Assembly (NCBI GenBank): GCA_964598695.1
Contig: CAZRDB010000146.1
Location: 1-13,018 of the forward strand
Origin: CAZRDB01 sp964598695
GTDB lineage: Bacteria > Armatimonadota > Zipacnadia > UBA1398
Direction of reading: 5' to 3'
Length of the DNA stretch: 13,018 nucleotides
Made by a program: the position numbers and the translations under genes. The notes under the pieces were generated by a model. It had not been told where the DNA came from. It made no database searches and was given only the letters and a program-made list of their open reading frames with translations. This document shows, piece by piece, positions 6,979 through 13,018 of this stretch. Within the stretch, counting starts at the first letter, position 1; the number at the start of each line of letters is the position of its first letter.

Positions 6979-6982
6979 GGAG
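6977..6982 (+). promoter_or_regulatory. Ribosome binding site for the GH36 gene, overlapping the reductase stop
   Basis: GAGGAG overlaps the TGA of the reductase (6976-6978) and lies six bases before ATG 6989. It selects this start over the upstream in-frame one at 6947, which would bury the signal peptide behind a charged extension. Confidence 0.75.
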
Positions 6983-6988
6983 ACCCGG

Positions 6989-9535
6989 ATGATGAAGCAC
7001 TCCGCGATGCTGCTACTGGCGCTCGCCTCGCCCGCCCTGTGCGACGCGGGTGGGGCAGCGCCCGCCGACCCCGGTCGCGCGGTCGCGCTCAGCCGCGCTT
7101 GGGCCGAGGGAGCCTTCTCCGCCGAGGAGAGCGCCGACCGGGGGCCCGACCGCCTCACGCTGGTGAGCGAGGGCTCGCCGGGCGATACGAAGATCAACAC
7201 CTGCTCCTACGCCAGCCGGTCGCCGATCCGACTCGGCGACCGCACCTATGAGCGCGGCATCGGCGTCAACTCGCTGAGCGTCCTCCGGGTCACACTGGCC
7301 CGCCCCGCGGCGCGATTCCTCGCCGACATCGGCCTCGACCGCAACGTGGACGGCACTCCCGCCTCGGTGCGCTTCCGAATCGCCGCCGCGGGACAGGAGC
7401 TGTTCGCGACCGAGGTGATCCGAGCGGGAGCGCCCGTGCAGAGCCTCGACATCCCACTGGCCGGCGCGCGTGAGATCGAGCTGACCGTGGACGAGGGGGG
7501 CGACGGTCGCTCGTTCGACCAGGCCGACTGGGCCGATGCGCGGGTTGTCCTCGAGGATGGCACGACCCTGTGGCTCGACGACCTGGCCCGAGCCACAAGC
7601 CTCTCGACCGGCCTGCCGTTCTCCTTCCTGTACGGCGGGCGCTCCTCGCGCGAGCTGCTGCCGACCTGGCCATGCACGGTCGCGGACGAGGCCCTCGACG
7701 CGACGCGCCGGCAGCGGACGCTCACGTTCACCGACCCGGAGACGGGGCTCGAGGTGCGCGCCGCCTGCACGGTCTACGGCGATACGCCGGGGGCCGACTG
7801 GACGATCGGTTTCGCGAACCGGGGAGAGGCCGACACACCCGCCCTCGAGCAGATCCGCGCGCTGGACGCGACCGTCCACCTCGGCTTCGGGGCCGAGGCC
7901 GTGCTCCATCGGCTGCACGGCAGCGCGTGCGGGGTCGATGATTGGATGCCCTTCGACGACGCGCTCCCCGCGGGCGCGCGCATCGAGTTCGCGCCGGCGG
8001 CCGGGAAGTCGTCGCTGGGGGCGTGCCCCTTCTACACCGTCGACTGGGGCACCGGCGGCGTCACGACGGCCATCGGCTGGACGGGCCAGTGGTCGGCGAC
8101 GGTCGAGCACGGCCCCGACGGGCTACGGCTGACGGCCGGGATCGCGACCACCCACCTGCGCCTGCGCCCGGGCGAGTCGATCCGCGGCCCACGGATCCTC
8201 CAGGTCCACTGGGAGGCCGCCCCCGACGATCCCTGGCAGCCCTACAACCTCTTCCGCCGCACCATGCTCGCACACATCACGCCCCGGATCGAGGGGGAGC
8301 CGGTCCCCCCGCCGATCGTCCACCTGGGCACCTCGTTCTACGAGATGAACGACTCGACTGAGGCGAACACGCTCTCCCACCTCCGCGCGATCGAGGGCCT
8401 CGGTTTCGAGCACTACTGGCTCGACGCCTACTGGACGCGCGGCGGCTTCCCCGACGGCATGGGCAACTACGGCTTCCCCCTGAGCCGCGTCGAGCCGCAC
8501 GACCGCTTCCCGAACGGCCTGCAGCCGATCGGCGCCGCGGCCCACGAGGCGGGGATGGGCTTCGTCCTGTGGTTCGAGCCCGAGCGCGTGGCCGCCGGCA
8601 CGGAGATCGCGCGGGAGCACCCCGACTGGGTCCTCTCGCCGGACGGCAGCGGGGCCGGGCTCCTCGACCTCGGCCACCCCGAGGCCCGCGCGTACCTGAC
8701 CCGCTACCTGATCGAGGCGATCCGCGCCTACGGCGTGGACTGCCTGCGGATCGACTTCAACATCGGTCCCCTCCCCTTCTGGCAGTACCGTGACGCGCAG
8801 GATCCCGACCGCGTCGGCCTCGCCGAGATCCGCTACGTCGAAGGTCTCTACCGAATGTGGGACGAGATCCTCGCGGCCTGCCCCGGCCTGTTCATCGACA
8901 ACTGCGCGAGCGGCGGGATGCGCATCGACCTCGAGACGTGCGCGCGGTCGATCCCCCTGTGGCGGACCGATGCGACCATCGGCCCCCTGCTCGGCCACGA
9001 CTTCGACCAGGCCGCCCTCCAGAACCAGGTGATGACCCACGGCCTCAACCGCTACCTCCCCTTCAGTACGAGCGGCCAGATGGGCTCCTCGCCCTACCGG
9101 TTCCGCAGCGGCGCCAATGCGGGGATCTCGTTCTGCGAGGACTGCTGGCCCACCGACTACCCGCGTGCCGAGCTGAAGGCGGCCATCGCGGAGTGCAAGC
9201 GCCTGCGGCCCTACGCGTTCGGCGACTTCTACCCACTGTCCGATCCCTCTGTCGACCCGGCCGCCTGGTGTGTCTGGCAGCACCACCGCCCGGCGCAGCA
9301 GGACGGGATGGTCGTCGCCTTCCGTCGCCACGGCTCGCCCTACGCGAGCTACGACTGTGACCTGTTCGCCGTCGATCCGAACGCTCGGTACGAGGTCCGG
9401 GTCTCCCCCGGGTACGACCGGGGACGGCCGGTGGCGATGACGGGGGAGAAGCTTCGCGCGCTGCGCATCGAGATCGACGAGCGCCCGGGCTCGGTGGTGG
9501 TCGAGTACCGGCGCGTCGGGCCGACGAAGGAATGA
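6989..9535 (+). CDS. Secreted NPCBM domain-GH36 alpha-galactosidase
   Basis: The 848-residue protein opens with a short Sec signal peptide (MMKHSAMLLLALASPALC), probably cut near residues 18-22; it lacks a good lipobox. Residues 60-195 match an NPCBM carbohydrate-binding module (YERGIGVNS, FLADIGLDRN). Residues 205-430 form the beta-sandwich domain typical of GH36. The catalytic barrel spans about 440-745: HYWLDAYWTRGGFP, WFEPERV (528-534), LRIDFN with nucleophile D589, DNCASGGMRIDLE (637-649), and PLWRTD with acid/base D661. A C-terminal beta domain follows. GH36 enzymes release terminal alpha-galactose from oligosaccharides or galactomannans with retention; alpha-N-acetylgalactosaminidase activity is a possible alternative. 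It acts in the periplasm or outside. It forms an operon with the reductase. Because one enzyme is exported and the GH4 enzyme is cytoplasmic, the pair could treat related substrates in two compartments. Confidence 0.92.
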   Translation: MMKHSAMLLLALASPALCDAGGAAPADPGRAVALSRAWAEGAFSAEESADRGPDRLTLVSEGSPGDTKINTCSYASRSPIRLGDRTYERGIGVNSLSVLRVTLARPAARFLADIGLDRNVDGTPASVRFRIAAAGQELFATEVIRAGAPVQSLDIPLAGAREIELTVDEGGDGRSFDQADWADARVVLEDGTTLWLDDLARATSLSTGLPFSFLYGGRSSRELLPTWPCTVADEALDATRRQRTLTFTDPETGLEVRAACTVYGDTPGADWTIGFANRGEADTPALEQIRALDATVHLGFGAEAVLHRLHGSACGVDDWMPFDDALPAGARIEFAPAAGKSSLGACPFYTVDWGTGGVTTAIGWTGQWSATVEHGPDGLRLTAGIATTHLRLRPGESIRGPRILQVHWEAAPDDPWQPYNLFRRTMLAHITPRIEGEPVPPPIVHLGTSFYEMNDSTEANTLSHLRAIEGLGFEHYWLDAYWTRGGFPDGMGNYGFPLSRVEPHDRFPNGLQPIGAAAHEAGMGFVLWFEPERVAAGTEIAREHPDWVLSPDGSGAGLLDLGHPEARAYLTRYLIEAIRAYGVDCLRIDFNIGPLPFWQYRDAQDPDRVGLAEIRYVEGLYRMWDEILAACPGLFIDNCASGGMRIDLETCARSIPLWRTDATIGPLLGHDFDQAALQNQVMTHGLNRYLPFSTSGQMGSSPYRFRSGANAGISFCEDCWPTDYPRAELKAAIAECKRLRPYAFGDFYPLSDPSVDPAAWCVWQHHRPAQQDGMVVAFRRHGSPYASYDCDLFAVDPNARYEVRVSPGYDRGRPVAMTGEKLRALRIEIDERPGSVVVEYRRVGPTKE

Positions 9536-9583
9536 CGGCCGCGTAACCCGGGCCCGCTCCAGGGGTGTCTCGGGTACCAGTGA

Positions 9584-9688
9584 GGCGGTGGCACGCTGAG
9601 GAAGGCCAAGGCCGAGGAGCGCAGCCTGCTCGACCTTCCGGACGAGGACTCGTCGGGGGCGCCCGCCTGCACGGTCGGGCCCGACGGG
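9584..9688 (+). other. Open in-frame 5' extension of the SplB-like gene
   Basis: After the TGA at 9581-9583 this frame runs without stop into the radical SAM gene. It encodes a charged stretch (LRKAKAEERSLLDLPDEDS) that looks translated rather than random. The only near-canonical start is CTG 9596, with GAGG 10 bases upstream. Either a CTG start is used, a frameshift hides the real start, or this is leader sequence. Confidence 0.4.
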
Positions 9689-10507
9689 GTGGCCGTGCGC
9701 GAGACGCGGTGCAAGAGCGTCCTCAACGCGAGCAAGCTCGGCGACTACTCGCTCAACTGCTACACGGGCTGCGCCCACGCCTGCGCCTACTGCTACGCCC
9801 GGTTCATGCAGCGGTTCCACCCCCACCCGGAGCCGTGGGGCCGGTTCGTCGATGTGAAGGCGAACGCGGTTGAGGTCCTCGAGCGGCAGCTCCGTCGGAC
9901 CCGGCCGGGCGAGGTGTTCGTGAGCAGCGCCTGCGACGGCTGGCAGCCGCTCGAGGCCGAGCGGGAGCTGACCCGCGGCTGCTGCCGGCTGCTCCTGCGG
10001 CACGGCTTCGCCGTCAGCGCGCTGACGAAGAGCGCCCTGATCCTGCGCGACCTCGATCTCTTCGCGGAGGGCGACGGGCGCATCGGAGCGACGCTCACGA
10101 CCCTCGACGAGGGGCTGCGGGCCCTGTGGGAGCCGGGCGCCGGATCGGTCGCAGACCGCCTGCGCGTGCTCGAGAAGGCCCGGGGCGCGGGGGTCAGGAC
10201 CCACGTGATGTGCGGCCCCCTGCTGCCGTACCTCTCCGATGGCGCGCGGGAGATCGAGGCGCTTCTGACCGCGCTGGCCGACCGCGACGTCGGCTGGATC
10301 TGGGTGGACCCCCTCAACCTCAGGCCGCGGGTGTGGGAGGCGGCCGCGGAACTCCTGCGCCTCCACTTCCCGGACCTCCTGCCCCGTTACCGGGCGATGC
10401 TGTTCGATCCGACCGCTCGAGCGGAGTACGTGGCCGGCCTCAACGCACGCGTTCGGGCCGTCGCGGAGAGGCTGCGGCTCACGGACCGCGTTGCCGCATG
10501 CCGGTGA
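9689..10507 (+). CDS. SplB-like radical SAM protein of unknown function
   Basis: The 272-residue product carries a radical SAM motif CAHACAYCYARFM with C28, C32 and C35. It is preceded by RCKSVLNASKLGDYSLNCYTGC, the opening of COG1533 (spore photoproduct lyase-related) proteins. LTRGCCRLLL, ALTKSALILRDLDLF and GATLTTLDE follow as the expected barrel strands. Members outside spore formers are not known to repair spore photoproduct, and their substrates are unknown. The start is uncertain. GTG 9689 has a poor ribosome site, and the frame is open upstream to a TGA at 9581-9583 with coding-like sequence but no ATG, GTG or TTG. It lies 153 bases after the GH36 gene and 70 bases before anmK. Nothing in the neighbours explains its role. 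Confidence 0.82.
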   Translation: MAVRETRCKSVLNASKLGDYSLNCYTGCAHACAYCYARFMQRFHPHPEPWGRFVDVKANAVEVLERQLRRTRPGEVFVSSACDGWQPLEAERELTRGCCRLLLRHGFAVSALTKSALILRDLDLFAEGDGRIGATLTTLDEGLRALWEPGAGSVADRLRVLEKARGAGVRTHVMCGPLLPYLSDGAREIEALLTALADRDVGWIWVDPLNLRPRVWEAAAELLRLHFPDLLPRYRAMLFDPTARAEYVAGLNARVRAVAERLRLTDRVAACR

Positions 10508-10577
10508 ACGAGGGCCCCGGCCGCGCAGGTCCCGGCCGCCGCCGCGGGAAGAGCCTCCGGCGAGAGGGCGTGCGCCC

Positions 10578-11720
10578 GTGATCCCTTGGCCCACCGATGC
10601 GGAACGCGTCGTCGCCGGCGTGATGTCCGGCACCTCGTGCGACGGCATCGACGTCGCCGTCTGCGCGGTGCGCGGCAGCGGGCCGTGCGCAGCCGTGCGG
10701 ATGCTCCGGTTCGCCACCACGCCCTACGAGACGGCCCTCGAGGCAGTCCTGCGCGAGGCCTCGGATCCCGAGTCCGCCTCCTCCGCCCTCGTGGCCGAGC
10801 TGGACTTCGAGCTGGGCTGGCTCATCGCCGAAGCCGTCGCTCGGGCGGCCGAGGGCTTGCCCCTGGCACTGGTCGCGAGTCACGGCCACACCGTCGCGCA
10901 CTACCCGCGGGGCGGCCCCCGGCGGGGCGTGCGCTGCACCGCGCAGATCGGCAACCCGGCGGCGATCGCGGAGGTCACGCGCGTTCCCGTCGTGAGCGAC
11001 TTCCGCTGCCGCGACGTTGCGGCCGGCGGCGAAGGCGCGCCGCTGATCCCCTACGTCGATCGAGCGCTGCTCTCCGGCCCCGACGCGCCGGGGCGGGCCG
11101 TCGCCAACATCGGCGGGATCTCAAACGTGACCGTCCTCCCGGCCGGCCGCGAGGGGCCCATCGTGGGGTTCGACGCGGGGCCCGGCAACCTCGTGCTCAA
11201 CCACGCCGCCCGACACGCCGACCCGCGGCTCCCGTTCGACGCGGACGGCCGGCTTGCCGCCGAGGGCCGTGCCGACCCGGACCTGCTGGCGCGCCTGAAG
11301 GCGCACGCCTACTTCGCGCTCTCGCCGCCGAAGTCCACCGGCCGCGAGGAGTTCGGGGAAGCGTTGGTCAACCGGATCGCGGCGGAGCACCCGAGCCTGG
11401 TGGGCCCCGACCTCTGCGCGACGCTCACCGAGTGGGTCGCCTGGGCCCTCGCGGAGGCGGTTGCGCGGCACGGCGCGGGCGCGACCGAGCTGCTCGTCTG
11501 TGGGGGAGGGGTCCACAACGCCCGGCTCCTCGAGCGGCTGCGGGCGCTCGCGCGGGTTCCGGTGCGGCCGACCGACGACCTCGGCGTGCCGGCCGACGCG
11601 AAGGAAGCGATCGGTTTCGCCCTGCTGGGCAGCGAGACGATGCGCGGGCAGCCCGCGAACGTTCCCTCCGCGACCGGCGCCCGCGGCCCCCGCATCCTCG
11701 GCTCGATCACGTTGCCGTAG
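10578..11720 (+). CDS. anmK: Anhydro-N-acetylmuramic acid kinase
   Basis: The 380-residue product is close to the usual length of about 370. It shows the family's sugar-kinase motifs: GVMSGTSCDGIDVA (14-27), SHGHTVAH (101-108), QIGNPAAIAE (123-132), VVSDFRCRDVAAGGEGAPL (138-156), NIGGISNV (177-184), GFDAGPGN (197-204, with the catalytic aspartate at D199), PPKSTGREEF (250-259) and CGGGVHNARL (308-317). AnmK opens and phosphorylates 1,6-anhydro-MurNAc to MurNAc-6-phosphate in cytoplasmic peptidoglycan recycling. The expected next enzyme, MurQ etherase, is not in the window. GTG 10578 is chosen because it lies ten bases after an AGAGG and just ahead of the first conserved motif. The longer frame from 10491 overlaps the upstream gene and adds an arginine/proline-rich stretch unlike the family. 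The gene converges on the one at 11763. Confidence 0.95.
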   Translation: MIPWPTDAERVVAGVMSGTSCDGIDVAVCAVRGSGPCAAVRMLRFATTPYETALEAVLREASDPESASSALVAELDFELGWLIAEAVARAAEGLPLALVASHGHTVAHYPRGGPRRGVRCTAQIGNPAAIAEVTRVPVVSDFRCRDVAAGGEGAPLIPYVDRALLSGPDAPGRAVANIGGISNVTVLPAGREGPIVGFDAGPGNLVLNHAARHADPRLPFDADGRLAAEGRADPDLLARLKAHAYFALSPPKSTGREEFGEALVNRIAAEHPSLVGPDLCATLTEWVAWALAEAVARHGAGATELLVCGGGVHNARLLERLRALARVPVRPTDDLGVPADAKEAIGFALLGSETMRGQPANVPSATGARGPRILGSITLP

Positions 11721-11743
11721 GGCTCCGCCCGGCGAGCGGAGCC
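11721..11743. terminator. Hairpin between convergent genes, possible bidirectional terminator
   Basis: GGCTCCGC (11721-11728) pairs perfectly with GCGGAGCC (11736-11743) over a seven-base loop. It starts directly after the anmK stop and lies 20 bases beyond the stop of the opposing gene. No T-run follows on either strand, so it is at best a weak or U-less terminator. Confidence 0.5.
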
Positions 11744-11762
11744 TCGGAGAGGGGCTCGACGG

Positions 11763-13018
11763 CTACTCCACCGGCTCCGGCCGAGCCCACTCGCCCTCCA
11801 TCCGGGTCGGGAGGCGGAACGCATCGCCCGCCCGGTTGCAGAAGTAGAGGCGCGACTCCGAGGGCTCGCGGCCGTGCCCATCGGCCCAGAAGCCGTAGAA
11901 GCCCGGATGCGCCCGGCGCGGGCGCCGGACATAGGTGTGGTTCAGGGGGCTGTCGTGGGTCATCTGGCGCACGCGCTCCCAGCTCGCCCCCTCATCGTGG
12001 CTCAGCCACAGGCAGATCTCCCCGCCCGGGTTCCCGGGCTGGGGCCCGGGCTCGGTCGGGGCGATCAGCCGCCAGGTGCCGTCGGCCTCGATGTGCAGGC
12101 AGCCGTCGTCGTAGTTGCTGTCCGAGGTCGTGATGTCGTGGAACGCCCACGCGCGGCCCGTCCAATGGGCGACGGCCCAGGTGCGCGGTCCGTTCTCGGG
12201 ACCGGGGCGCCAGCCGCGCGTCAGCACGTAGGTGATGACCGGCCTGCCCTCGGCGTCGTAGTTCAGCTCGACCGTGTAGACCTTGAGACCCTCGGCCGCG
12301 TAGTCGCGCACGAGCGCGGGGTTGTCGATCGCGCGCAGCGGCAGCTCGAGCGGCGTGCCGTCCGCGGCGGTCCAGCTCCGTCCCCAGTCGCGCGTCTCGG
12401 CGTAGTAGAGGTTGGTGCGGAAGTTGAGGCCGCCCTCGGCCGGGTGGTAGTTGAAGGCCGAACCCACGGTCTCGCCGTGGTTCCAGCTCACCTGGTAGTG
12501 GCCGTTCTCGATCCCCGCCAGCTCCTGCGGGGCCGACCACTCGAGGCCGTCCTCGCTCGTCATCCAGTAGAGCCGGCGGCCCCCGCCGTAGATCGTGTGC
12601 AGGAAGAAGAAGCCCTTGCCCGGCACGTAGTGGGGCTGCGGGTACGAGGCGTTGGTCACCGCGATCAGCTCGAACGCGTCGATCGAGTAGGGCGCGAGCG
12701 AGCGGTACAGGAACGAGGGACGTCTCGAGCCGTGGTTCGCCGCGAACACCCACAGGAAGCCGTCGGCGTCGATCGAGAGCACCGGGTTCTCATGGGCGTC
12801 GTCGGTCTGCCGGTCGGCGATCTGCGTCGGGCGCGAGACGAGCCCGGTGGCGTGGTCGTAGCAGCCCGCCATCATCACGAGCCGGTTGGCGTCGTCCGCC
12901 GTGCCGCCGTAGACGAAGAAGGTCTTGTCGACCGAGGGCGCGTACTCCGCGAGGCAGATGTGGTTCGCGCAGTAGGTCCCGAGACCGCCGCTGTACTTCC
13001 AGACGTACTCGTCGTGGG
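11763..13018 (-). CDS. BNR/Asp-box repeat protein (BNR_4-like), 5' end outside window
   Basis: The reading frame runs from the right window edge to a TAG at 11763-11765, giving 417 visible residues with the N-terminus missing. The opening YSGGLGTYCANH and the stretch TDDAHENPVLSIDADGFLWV resemble BNR_4 family proteins, which are common in polysaccharide-degrading bacteria. Asp-box-like turns occur at SEDGLEWS, RDWGRSWT and SHDEGASWERV, as in sialidase-type beta-propellers. Related folds bind or cut carbohydrates, and some relatives are lyases, but no catalytic residues can be assigned here. A signal peptide cannot be checked. It lies on the opposite strand to the glycoside block, so it is transcribed separately, yet its family fits the same carbohydrate theme. 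The frame continues upstream of GTG 12878 with clearly homologous sequence, so that codon is not the start. Confidence 0.82.
   Translation of the reverse strand, partial: HDEYVWKYSGGLGTYCANHICLAEYAPSVDKTFFVYGGTADDANRLVMMAGCYDHATGLVSRPTQIADRQTDDAHENPVLSIDADGFLWVFAANHGSRRPSFLYRSLAPYSIDAFELIAVTNASYPQPHYVPGKGFFFLHTIYGGGRRLYWMTSEDGLEWSAPQELAGIENGHYQVSWNHGETVGSAFNYHPAEGGLNFRTNLYYAETRDWGRSWTAADGTPLELPLRAIDNPALVRDYAAEGLKVYTVELNYDAEGRPVITYVLTRGWRPGPENGPRTWAVAHWTGRAWAFHDITTSDSNYDDGCLHIEADGTWRLIAPTEPGPQPGNPGGEICLWLSHDEGASWERVRQMTHDSPLNHTYVRRPRRAHPGFYGFWADGHGREPSESRLYFCNRAGDAFRLPTRMEGEWARPEPVE

Noticed and set aside
10491..10577. Upstream extension of anmK
   Set aside because: It overlaps the end of the radical SAM gene and adds an arginine/proline-rich stretch absent from the family. 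GTG 10578 has a ribosome site and gives the usual length.
8123..10720. Very long open frame on the - strand (865 codons) opposite the GH36 and radical SAM genes
   Set aside because: The translated product is rich in R, G, E, H and V with no family motif, and it lies opposite genes with intact catalytic motifs. Long antisense frames are expected in very GC-rich DNA.

Overview
The window is a very GC-rich bacterial segment with almost all third codon positions G or C and frequent GTG starts. It carries nine protein-coding genes and no RNA genes, mobile elements or CRISPR. Eight genes are on the + strand; the last is convergent on the - strand. The mix of a TolB-like propeller protein, GH4 and GH36 glycosidases, a BNR-repeat protein, a ferredoxin-tailed aldo/keto reductase and AnmK fits a free-living polysaccharide degrader with a Gram-negative-type wall. 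Lineages such as Armatimonadota, Planctomycetota or Hydrogenedentota are possible, but this is inference from gene content and no marker gene settles it.

Layout. (1) 2-400 is the 3' end of a WD40/TolB-like beta-propeller protein. After a 112-base gap with a good sigma70-type promoter (450-479) comes a tightly overlapping block: a six-helix ABC-2-like membrane protein (513-1421), a secreted propeller protein with a degenerate cyclophilin domain at its C-terminus (1372-3117), and hemW (3114-4247). (2) 4317-9535 is a glycoside block: a cytoplasmic GH4 NAD-dependent glycosidase, a 208-base hairpin-rich spacer, a ferredoxin-type aldo/keto reductase, and 10 bases later a secreted NPCBM-GH36 alpha-galactosidase. 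(3) 9689-11720 holds a SplB-like radical SAM protein and anhydro-N-acetylmuramic acid kinase (anmK). (4) 11763-13018 on the - strand is the truncated gene for a BNR/Asp-box protein, separated from anmK by a small hairpin.

How the genes may work together. The secreted GH36 enzyme would release alpha-galactosyl residues outside the cytoplasm. The GH4 enzyme would hydrolyse imported glycosides by its NAD+/metal redox mechanism, and the Fe-S reductase sits between them. AnmK recycles anhydro-MurNAc from the cell wall. HemW, a haem chaperone-type radical SAM protein, is translationally coupled to the propeller-cyclophilin gene, with no obvious biochemical link. The most unusual items are the propeller-cyclophilin fusion with lost catalytic residues, the cysteine-rich GH4 next to an Fe-S oxidoreductase, and the perfect 16-bp hairpin between those two genes. 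I see no clear evidence of a wholly new defence or mobile system.
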